A stretch of DNA of 7,076 nt from an uncultured Candidatus Planktophila sp. Lineage in GTDB: Bacteria > Actinomycetota > Actinomycetes > Nanopelagicales > Nanopelagicaceae. Shown here one piece after another: positions 1-5,709 of the stretch (the first letter of the stretch is position 1; every line of letters starts with the position of its first letter). The notes beneath the pieces are model-generated. The model searched no databases, was not told the origin of the DNA, and saw only the letters and a list, made by a program, of their open reading frames with translations. The position numbers and the translations under genes were made by a program. The stretch spans positions 1 to 7,076 of the forward strand of contig CALEZA010000074.1 in the NCBI GenBank assembly GCA_937927965.1, in the 5' to 3' direction.

Positions 1-868
1 TAGCAAAGATTCCGATAACAGCTGTGACGATTCCGATTGCAGGAACGATCAATGGATAGATAAGACCTTCGTTACCGAAAGCTGCCTTACCAAGAATAAG
101 AGCTGCAACAAGTGTTACTGCATATGACTCAAAGAGGTCTGCTGCCATTCCAGCACAGTCACCCACATTGTCACCAACATTGTCAGCGATTGTTGCTGCG
201 TTGCGAGGATCATCTTCTGGGATGTTCTTCTCAACCTTACCAACAAGGTCTGCTCCGACATCTGCTGCCTTTGTGAAGATACCTCCACCAACACGCATAA
301 ACATTGCAAGCATCGCAGCACCAAAGCCGAAGCCTTCAAGTACTACTGGTGCATTCTCGCGGTAGATGATCACAACAAGTGATGCACCAACAAGTCCAAG
401 ACCCACAGTTGTCATACCGACAACGCCACCTGTGCGGAATGCAATCTGAACAGCCTTTGTGCCATTCTTCTGACGAGCAGCTTCTGCAACGCGCACATTT
501 GCACGAACAGCTAGCCACATTCCGTTATATCCCACGAGTGCAGAGAAACCTGCGCCAAGGAGGAAGAAGATGGAGCGTCCGAGACGAATTGCTGTTGTGT
601 CAGCAGGGAGAGCAAAGAGTAGGAAGAAGACGATTCCTACAAAGTAGGAGAGCGTCCGGAATTGGCGGTGCAGGTATGCAGCAGCACCTTCCTGAACAGC
701 CCCTGCGATCTCACGCATCTTCTCAGTTCCCTCATCAGCTGAGAGGACCTGGGCGCGGAGTCCGAAGGCGATGGCAAGAGCTGCCAAGGCAACTGCCAAG
801 ACTACGAAAGTGATATTGAGGTTAGATCCGGTGACCTGCACCAATGACTGAGCAGCAGATGCTCGCAT
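1..868 (-). CDS. hppA: Membrane-bound proton-translocating pyrophosphatase (N-terminal 289 residues; gene runs off the left edge)
   Basis: This integral membrane enzyme hydrolyses pyrophosphate to two phosphates and uses the energy to pump protons across the cytoplasmic membrane. The translation was read directly from the minus strand. Hydrophobic segments lie near residues 18-38, 73-89, 98-121, 145-167, 249-262 and 268-289. The catalytic signatures are intact: GGGIFTKAADVGADLVGK begins at residue 194, followed by IPEDDPRN (216-223), DNVGDNVGDCAG (229-240) and ADLFESYAVTL (243-253). The usual proline after DDPRN is alanine here. The ATG at 868 is preceded by a strong GGAGGAG (873-879), which settles the start. 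Family members are roughly 650-800 residues, so more than half lies outside the window. The Ala/Lys position that separates K+-independent from K+-dependent enzymes is in the missing part. The close likeness to the Streptomyces type makes a K+-independent H+ pump likely by inference. Family assignment is secure. Confidence 0.97.
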   Translation of the reverse strand, partial: MRASAAQSLVQVTGSNLNITFVVLAVALAALAIAFGLRAQVLSADEGTEKMREIAGAVQEGAAAYLHRQFRTLSYFVGIVFFLLFALPADTTAIRLGRSIFFLLGAGFSALVGYNGMWLAVRANVRVAEAARQKNGTKAVQIAFRTGGVVGMTTVGLGLVGASLVVIIYRENAPVVLEGFGFGAAMLAMFMRVGGGIFTKAADVGADLVGKVEKNIPEDDPRNAATIADNVGDNVGDCAGMAADLFESYAVTLVAALILGKAAFGNEGLIYPLIVPAIGIVTAVIGIFA

Positions 869-893
869 GTTTCTCCTCCGTTGGAGAGTCAGG

Positions 894-916
894 GCGGCCA
901 CATGAATCGTGGCCGC
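894..916 (-). other. Perfect 8-bp-stem hairpin between aglA and hppA, in the probable hppA leader
   Basis: The arms GCGGCCAC (894-901) and GTGGCCGC (909-916) are perfectly complementary around a 7-nt loop. In the minus-strand transcript the hairpin starts 64 nt after the aglA stop and ends 25 nt before the hppA start codon. No U-rich run follows on either strand, so a classical intrinsic terminator is not well supported. It could be a U-less terminator for aglA, an mRNA-stabilising stem, or a 5' leader structure of hppA. The inverted repeat is seen; the role is inferred. Confidence 0.55.
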
Positions 917-932
917 GGCTGGGGCGAGTCTA

Positions 933-968
933 CATATACATATCTATTACAGCGAAAACCTCGTTCAA
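933..968 (-). promoter_or_regulatory. Possible hppA promoter
   Basis: On the minus strand a TTGAAC box (968-963) is followed, after about 16 bp, by an AT-rich stretch holding TAGATA (946-941) and TATATG (938-933). It is the only promoter-like sequence in the 111 bp upstream of hppA. The -10 matches are poor, and read-through from aglA is an alternative. If it is used, the transcript would start just upstream of the 894-916 hairpin. This is an eye-matched call only. Confidence 0.25.
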
Positions 969-979
969 AATCTTCTGGA

Positions 980-2671
980 CTATGCCTTGACCCAGACCGT
1001 GGTGGCAGGCGGCAGGCTATTGGCCTTCGATATCCGCCCATGGATCAGGAAGAGGCCAGCCTCTGTGAGGGGGTGGGAGCTGTGGAGAATCTCATGCTTG
1101 CCCATAGAACTGGCAAAGTCGTAGTGGCTGCCCCCAAAGTTGGTGATGCAGTGCCATCCATTGGGGCGTGAGAAATGGAGAACATGCTTATCGCCAGTCT
1201 CATGCCAGGTGAGCTCCTCTGGTGCAATCAACTCTTTGCGAAGGGCAAGAGCCTTTCTAAAGATAGAAAGTGGTGAGTGTGAATCGCTGCTCTCCACCTC
1301 TACTGATTTATGAGCAAACCACTGCGGTTGAGGAAGATGAGCTCCTGCGCTTCCAAATCCAAATGATGGACCTGTTGGGCTCCATGGAAGTGGAACGCGA
1401 CAACCATCACGACCTTTATCCACCTTATGGTTGCGAAGATATTGAGGATCTTGAATTTGATCTTCAGGAATATCGAGAACCTCAAAGAGTCCAAGCTCTT
1501 CACCTTGATAGATATATGTGCAGCCTGGAAGAGCCATGATCAACATCGATGCAGCAAGTGCTGAACGAAGACCTAACTCTTCATCGAGTGGGTGTGTTGT
1601 TCCGCCAGAGTTCTTCCAGCGAAGTCGATCTACTGTTGGTAGCAGTCCATATTTACTTGCAGGACGCATTTGATCGTGATTATTAATTGTCCATGTTGAA
1701 GAAGATCCTTGAGCCTTTGCAGCTGCAAGGCTGCGATCAATTGCAGTCTTAAATTCGTGCGCGTTGAAATTAGCTTCGAGGAGCTCAAAGTTAAATGCTT
1801 GACCTAACTCTTCTGCACTTGCATAACGAGCTAAACGCTCTGCTGGTGCATATGCTTCAGCAACAGCAACGCGTGGTGGGTCATATTGGTCAAATAACAC
1901 GCGCCATTCCTTATAAATTTCATGTACTTCATCGCGGTCAAAGAGAACATCTTGACCAGGTTTACGATTGGTAAGTCCTGGGTAATTCTCTTGATCCTTA
2001 AGTGGTTCTGAGAGATCTTTCTTAAGCATATGTGCAACATCGACTCGGAATCCATCAACGCCGCGATCTGCCCAGAACTTGAGTGTGGTGAGAAATTCAT
2101 CATGGACTTCTCTGTTATCCCAGTTAAAGTCAGGTTGTTCTGGAGCAAAGAGGTGGCAATACCACTGATTATGTTTTCCACCTTGTGTGGATTCATGGCT
2201 CCATGCACTGGGTGCAAAGTGCGATGGCCAGTTGGTTGGTGGAAGTTCGCCATTCTCACCTTTTCCATCACGGAAGATGTAGCGATTACGAGCGGCAGAT
2301 CCTGGCTCTGCCTTAATAGCTTCTTGAAACCACACATGGCGATTAGATGAGTGGTTGGGAACGATATCTACAAATACACGAATGCCAACTTCATGTAATT
2401 TGCTGAGCATCTCATCGAAATCTGCAAGCGATCCCAATTTTGGATCGACATCTCTGTAATCATCAACATCGTATCCACCATCTGCAAGTGCTGATGGATA
2501 GAAAGGAGAGAGCCAGACAGCATCAATATTTAGGGATGCGAGGTAATCAATCTTTGATGTGATTCCTTTGATATCACCAAGGGCATCACCGTTAGAGTCC
2601 TTAAAGGAGCGTGGGTAGATTTGATAGATGGCAGCTTGACGCCACCAATTGCGATCATTGCTTAGTCCCAC
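980..2671 (-). CDS. aglA: GH13 alpha-glucosidase (AglA-like), cytoplasmic
   Basis: This enzyme releases glucose from the non-reducing end of short alpha-glucosides. The TIM-barrel family signatures are in order in a 563-residue protein: WWRQAAIYQIYPRSF (9-23), SNGDALGD (26-33), DIVPNH (102-107), QPDFNWDN (179-186), the nucleophile Asp211 in GFRVDVAH, the acid/base Glu272 in VAVAEAY, and Asp333 in NNHDQ. All three catalytic acids are present. The DVAH context and the RDGCRVPLPW block (421-430) resemble actinobacterial AglA enzymes. No signal peptide is seen, so it acts inside the cell on imported sugar. The start chosen is GTG at 2671, with AGGA about 8 nt upstream. An in-frame extension to 2806 would overlap the divergent repressor and adds residues unlike the family; 563 residues is the normal length. 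Substrate preference (maltose, sucrose, isomaltose) cannot be read from the sequence. It is head-to-head with the repressor and upstream of hppA. Confidence 0.93.
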   Translation of the reverse strand: MGLSNDRNWWRQAAIYQIYPRSFKDSNGDALGDIKGITSKIDYLASLNIDAVWLSPFYPSALADGGYDVDDYRDVDPKLGSLADFDEMLSKLHEVGIRVFVDIVPNHSSNRHVWFQEAIKAEPGSAARNRYIFRDGKGENGELPPTNWPSHFAPSAWSHESTQGGKHNQWYCHLFAPEQPDFNWDNREVHDEFLTTLKFWADRGVDGFRVDVAHMLKKDLSEPLKDQENYPGLTNRKPGQDVLFDRDEVHEIYKEWRVLFDQYDPPRVAVAEAYAPAERLARYASAEELGQAFNFELLEANFNAHEFKTAIDRSLAAAKAQGSSSTWTINNHDQMRPASKYGLLPTVDRLRWKNSGGTTHPLDEELGLRSALAASMLIMALPGCTYIYQGEELGLFEVLDIPEDQIQDPQYLRNHKVDKGRDGCRVPLPWSPTGPSFGFGSAGAHLPQPQWFAHKSVEVESSDSHSPLSIFRKALALRKELIAPEELTWHETGDKHVLHFSRPNGWHCITNFGGSHYDFASSMGKHEILHSSHPLTEAGLFLIHGRISKANSLPPATTVWVKA

Positions 2672-2725
2672 TAACTCAATCCTGACTCTTGTATTTTGCA
2701 GTTTTTTGCATATCCTAAGCGTATT
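2672..2725. promoter_or_regulatory. Divergent aglA/aglR control region (54 bp) with TTTTGCA direct repeat
   Basis: Both promoters must fit in or near this spacer. On the plus strand TTGTAT (2689-2694) and TATCCT (2711-2716) have a 16-bp spacing. They would place transcription close to the GTG at 2726, consistent with a leaderless repressor mRNA, which is common in actinobacteria. Two copies of TTTTGCA (2694-2700 and 2704-2710) are exactly 10 bp apart, one helical turn, between or overlapping these boxes. They are direct rather than inverted, which is not the usual LacI-family operator. For aglA, AGGA about 8 nt before the GTG at 2671 is the likely ribosome site. The repeat is seen; promoter and operator roles are inference. 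Confidence 0.4.
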
Positions 2726-3733
2726 GTGGCAGGCGTTGTAGAAATTGCGAAGAAGGCTGGAGTCTCTCCCGCCACGGTATCTCGCGCCCTTCGAGGGATG
2801 CACCATGTCAATGAGCGCACTCGTAAGAAGATTATTGAGGCAGCCCAGCTCCTTGATTATCCAATCCGCCCAGATCTTCTTCCCCGCACAGAAGGCGGCA
2901 AGACCAACACTATTGGCGTGATTGCGCCCTTCATCTCTCGTTGGTACTTCTCACAAGCCCTTGCAGGTGCTGAGCAAGCTCTGCGTGAGGCTGGATTAGA
3001 TCTTCTTCTTTATAACTTTGCCCAGGTTGAGGCTCGTCAACGAGTCTTTCAACAGAAGAAGTTGGTCGGCAAAGTAGATGGCTTGATTGTGATCTCTCTT
3101 CCTCCAACAGAGAAGGAGTTTGATCAAATCCTTGGGCTAGGTATTCCTGTCTCTCTCTTAGGAATTGCAGATAGTAGATGCTCCAGCGTGACTGTCGATG
3201 ATGTGAGGGGTGCTGAGGCGGTAACACAACACCTGATCGATATGGGCCATACAGAGATAGCAATCATGGCAGGCCAGCACGAACATGCCTTTGACTTTAA
3301 AGTTGCCAGTCAGCGCAAAGATGGATTTCTCAATATCTTACAGAAGAACGGTATCGAATTTAATCCTGAGTACGAGATTGTTGCAGATTTTGATTCCCAC
3401 ACAGCAGAGCTTGCTATGGATGAGTTCCTCACACGAAAGAAGCTTCCCACTGCAATCTTCTGTGAATCAGATGAGATGGCATTTGGTGTTATCAAAGCTT
3501 TAGGTAAGAAGGGTCTTCGAGTTCCTGAAGATATCTCTGTTGTGGGTTATGACGACCACGAATTTGCAAGCGTTATGAACCTCACCACTGTGGCTCAACC
3601 TGTTCAATTCCTAGGCCAATTAGCCGCTTCTCAAATTATGGCAAAGATTGAAAAGCCAGAAGGTCCAACAGCACAGATGAAAGTTCCCACCTCTCTTGTT
3701 GTAAGAGGTAGCGTGAAGGATCTAACTATTTAA
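2726..3733 (+). CDS. aglR: LacI-family transcriptional repressor of the alpha-glucoside locus (AglR-like)
   Basis: A 335-residue DNA-binding regulator. The N-terminal helix-turn-helix is VEIAKKAGVSPATVSRALRG (5-24), with VNERTRKKI (28-36) completing the headpiece. The periplasmic-binding-protein-like sugar domain starts at TIGVIAPF (62-69). Expected effector-pocket positions are visible: Arg197 in QRKDGF, Asp249 in CESDEMAFG, and the VVGYDDHEF block (272-280). The start chosen is GTG at 2726, giving MAGVVEIAK, the standard distance to the HTH. A TTG at 2696 would add ten residues. No clear Shine-Dalgarno precedes the GTG. The hinge (residues 46-60, with LLPR and EGGKT) departs from the common AxxL hinge helix. 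It is divergent from aglA and convergent with aglG, overlapping it by 8 bp. Control of both aglA and aglEFG is inferred from position and family; the effector is probably an alpha-glucoside or its breakdown product. Confidence 0.93.
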   Translation: MAGVVEIAKKAGVSPATVSRALRGMHHVNERTRKKIIEAAQLLDYPIRPDLLPRTEGGKTNTIGVIAPFISRWYFSQALAGAEQALREAGLDLLLYNFAQVEARQRVFQQKKLVGKVDGLIVISLPPTEKEFDQILGLGIPVSLLGIADSRCSSVTVDDVRGAEAVTQHLIDMGHTEIAIMAGQHEHAFDFKVASQRKDGFLNILQKNGIEFNPEYEIVADFDSHTAELAMDEFLTRKKLPTAIFCESDEMAFGVIKALGKKGLRVPEDISVVGYDDHEFASVMNLTTVAQPVQFLGQLAASQIMAKIEKPEGPTAQMKVPTSLVVRGSVKDLTI

Positions 3734-4595
3734 CTGCGCCAGCTGTAAGGCCGCGCACGAAGTAGCGCTGCAAGCTGAAGAAGACAAAGAGTGGAACTGA
3801 CAAGCTGATGAAAGATCCTGCAGCAACTGTCTGCCAGCCCTCACTATGTTGTCCCAACATACTCAGGAGGGTGTAAGTCAGCACTGGATGCTCATTTCCA
3901 ACAAATACGAAGGCGATGAGGTAATCGTTCCACACCCAGAGGAATTGGAAGATTGCAAAGGATGCAAGTGCTGGGATTGACATTGGGAAGACTAATCTCC
4001 AGAAGATTGTGAAGTTCTCTGCTCCATCAACGCGTGCTGCCTCAATAAGAGGGACAGGAATTGTGGACATGTAATTTCGCAGAATATAGATCGCAAGTGG
4101 CATCGCAAAGGTTGCGTGAACAATCCATGCAGCTGCATATTGCCCTGAGATTGGAATGCCTGTCTTCTCAGTGAAAGAGATAAACATCTTAAGAACTGGC
4201 ACAAGTGCTGCCTGTAGTGGAACTACAAGAAGTCCAATAATGATTGAGAAGTAGACTTCACGCCCCTTAAATCGCATAAAGGTAAATCCATATGCTGCAT
4301 ATGCTGCAAAGAGAAGAGGGAGAATCGTTGCAGGGATTGTCACAGCAAGAGATGAGATAAAGCTAGTTCCCAGCTTTCCACTTGTGAACATCTCCTTATA
4401 GGCGATGGTGGTCCAGTTCTGCTCTGCGAAGTTGGTGAAAATTACCCACCAACCACTTGTCTGAGCCTCTGTCTTTTCACGAAGTGAGGTAATCAAGAGT
4501 CCGATTGTTGGAATAAGCCAGATAATGGCTAGGAAGAGAAGTGTGAGGGTGGAGCCAAGGCGATACTTCTCAGCAAGTCTGCGGAAAGTACTCAT
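3726..4595 (-). CDS. aglG: Alpha-glucoside ABC transporter permease (AglG-like, MalG family)
   Basis: This 289-residue membrane subunit is one half of the transport channel. About six hydrophobic segments lie near residues 15-37, 80-104, 115-136, 150-172, 205-225 and 257-277. The ATPase-docking EAA loop is present at 185-208 (EAARVDGA, then FPMSIP). The IWLIPTIGLLITSLR start and the QRYFVRGLTAGAVK end are typical of AglG. The ATG overlaps the aglF stop by 4 bp (ATGA at 4592-4595), with GGAGG 7 nt upstream inside aglF, so translational coupling is likely. Its stop codon lies inside the 3' end of the convergent repressor gene (8-bp overlap), leaving no spacer for a terminator. Specificity for alpha-glucosides rests on the AglEFG resemblance and the neighbouring alpha-glucosidase. 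Confidence 0.93.
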   Translation of the reverse strand: MSTFRRLAEKYRLGSTLTLLFLAIIWLIPTIGLLITSLREKTEAQTSGWWVIFTNFAEQNWTTIAYKEMFTSGKLGTSFISSLAVTIPATILPLLFAAYAAYGFTFMRFKGREVYFSIIIGLLVVPLQAALVPVLKMFISFTEKTGIPISGQYAAAWIVHATFAMPLAIYILRNYMSTIPVPLIEAARVDGAENFTIFWRLVFPMSIPALASFAIFQFLWVWNDYLIAFVFVGNEHPVLTYTLLSMLGQHSEGWQTVAAGSFISLSVPLFVFFSLQRYFVRGLTAGAVK

Positions 4596-5581
4596 CGTGC
4601 CGCCTCCATCTTCCTATAGTGTCGGATTTGATAGATCATCACAGGGGTAATAGCGGCCATCAAGAGAACAACTGCTGCCATCGCCTTTCCTGTATTTCCA
4701 TAGCTGAAATACTCCAAGAAGAATGTTTGCGCAAGCACTGTGGTGTTGTAATTACCACCTGTCATTGCAAGAACAATGTCGAAGATCTTCATTGCACCAA
4801 TCAAGGTAGTGATAAAGACTGCTAGAGCCGTTGGCCAGATTTGAGGCAAGATAATCTTGAAGAAGATCTGGCGGGTTGAAGCTCCATCAACGCGGCCTGC
4901 CTCCAAAGTATCTTCTGGCACAGATTTAATCGCGGCTGAGAGTAAAACCATTGAAAATCCTGCGTTAAGCCAGACAAAGATCACCATCAAGAGGAGGTCG
5001 TTGATCTTAAATTGCTGAAGTTGCAACCACGCTTGAGGTGTTCCACCTACCAAGGTCCAAAGAGCGTTGAGAAGACCGACCTGCTCTTGTCCATCTGGGG
5101 CATATGCATAGATGTAGCGCCAGATAACAGCTGCTGACACGAATGAGATTGTCATTGGCATAAAGAAGATTGATTTAAAGATCTTCTCTCGCTTTGTTCC
5201 CACATTGTTAGCAAATTGAGCCATTGCAAGACCACAGATAACTGTGACGATAGGAACGATTGCAATCCAAAGAATATTGTTGATGATCATCGTCCAGAAG
5301 TAATCTTCTGCGAAGAGATCTCTAAAGTTTTGTAATCCAACCCAGCTTGTCGCTCCTGTGAGGTCTTCCTCCATAAAGCTCAAACGGATTGATTGAATTA
5401 CTGGCCAGACTAAAAAGCCACCGATAATGAGAAGAACTGGTCCGATAAATACATATGCTTCAAGAGCTGATTTAATTTTGCGTGGAAGGCTTCGGACAAT
5501 CTTGTTTCCGAGCCAGTAAAGAAACATGGTGGCGAGGATGCCGATAACAATCGCCTCTACTGCTCCAATTAAATCCTTCAC
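4592..5581 (-). CDS. aglF: Alpha-glucoside ABC transporter permease (AglF-like, MalF family)
   Basis: A 329-residue inner-membrane permease that pairs with AglG. Hydrophobic segments lie near residues 6-24, 43-63, 99-121, 138-158, 197-217, 250-270 and 298-316. The EAA loop is LEAGRVDGA (226-234) followed by KIILPQIWP (242-250). The YAPDGQEQVGLLNAL block (160-174) is characteristic of AglF-type permeases. The start is GTG at 5581, without a strong ribosome site. The next in-frame ATG (residue 19) would cut the first membrane segment, so GTG is preferred. It lies 128 bp downstream of the binding-protein gene, beyond a strong hairpin, and overlaps aglG by 4 bp. The weak start and the hairpin fit the usual arrangement of a permease made in smaller amounts than the binding protein. 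Confidence 0.93.
   Translation of the reverse strand: MKDLIGAVEAIVIGILATMFLYWLGNKIVRSLPRKIKSALEAYVFIGPVLLIIGGFLVWPVIQSIRLSFMEEDLTGATSWVGLQNFRDLFAEDYFWTMIINNILWIAIVPIVTVICGLAMAQFANNVGTKREKIFKSIFFMPMTISFVSAAVIWRYIYAYAPDGQEQVGLLNALWTLVGGTPQAWLQLQQFKINDLLLMVIFVWLNAGFSMVLLSAAIKSVPEDTLEAGRVDGASTRQIFFKIILPQIWPTALAVFITTLIGAMKIFDIVLAMTGGNYNTTVLAQTFFLEYFSYGNTGKAMAAVVLLMAAITPVMIYQIRHYRKMEAAR
4603..4607 (-). promoter_or_regulatory. Ribosome binding site of aglG inside the aglF 3' end
   Basis: GGAGG on the minus strand sits 7 nt before the aglG ATG at 4595 and encodes part of the last AglF residues. With the ATGA stop/start overlap it supports re-initiation of ribosomes from aglF, which would give near-equal amounts of the two channel halves. 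Confidence 0.75.
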
Positions 5582-5709
5582 GGAAAGCTCAATTCTCTTT
5601 ATTGGGTGTTAGAACTATTTAACTCTAATAACACTGCTTTGAGAAGGCAGTGCCGGCCAGATTTCTCCGACCGGCACTGTCCTACTCAATTGCTAATCGT
5701 CTTAGGCGA
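5582..5709 (-). other. aglE-aglF intercistronic spacer with three short stems
   Basis: This 128-bp spacer holds no ORF with coding signs. Read along the minus transcript it contains: a weak stem TAATCG/CGATTA at 5707-5712 and 5694-5699, overlapping the aglE stop; the strong stem at 5648-5679 (separate entry); and a 6-bp stem GCAGTG/CACTGC at 5632-5637 and 5647-5652 that shares bases with the strong stem. The remainder up to aglF is AT-rich, without a clear Shine-Dalgarno. Confidence 0.6.
5648..5679 (-). terminator. Intercistronic hairpin after the binding-protein gene (attenuator or mRNA-stabilising stem)
   Basis: The arms 5648-5658 and 5669-5679 form an 11-bp GC-rich stem with a 10-nt loop. 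One pair is G-U in the minus transcript but A-C on the plus strand, so the structure favours the minus RNA, the operon's direction. No U run follows, so full termination is unlikely. By analogy with malE-malF and other binding-protein operons, such a stem protects the upstream mRNA and lowers downstream expression, giving excess binding protein over permease. The structure is seen; the role is inferred. Confidence 0.6.

Noticed and set aside
379..813. 144-residue plus-strand open frame
   Set aside because: It is antisense to hppA, whose catalytic motifs are unmistakable. Its translation is rich in Gln/Arg, with no domain-like pattern.
881..1171. 96-residue plus-strand open frame across the hppA/aglA spacer
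   Set aside because: Most of it is antisense to the end of aglA; it has no good ribosome site and no recognisable composition.
1831..2337. 168-residue minus-strand open frame
   Set aside because: It is an alternative frame inside aglA, which carries all GH13 signatures in the other frame.
2696..2725. TTG start for the repressor ten codons upstream
   Set aside because: The added residues are not family-like and the GTG at 2726 gives the standard spacing to the helix-turn-helix. It is not excluded, since neither start has a clear ribosome site.
2672..2806. In-frame N-terminal extension of the alpha-glucosidase to 608 residues
   Set aside because: It would overlap the first 81 bp of the divergent repressor, adds residues unlike the GH13 N-terminus, and a GTG at 2671 with AGGA upstream gives the usual family length.
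2931..3263. 110-residue minus-strand open frame
   Set aside because: It is antisense to the repressor and has no independent coding evidence.
3689..3709. ACCTCT/AGAGGT inverted repeat as terminator of aglEFG
   Set aside because: The stem is only 6 bp, lies within aglR coding sequence and has no U run in the minus transcript; too weak to call.
4289..4306. Tandem catatgctg repeat
   Set aside because: It encodes Ala/Tyr-rich residues of an AglG membrane segment in frame; two copies with no sign of a mobile or regulatory element.
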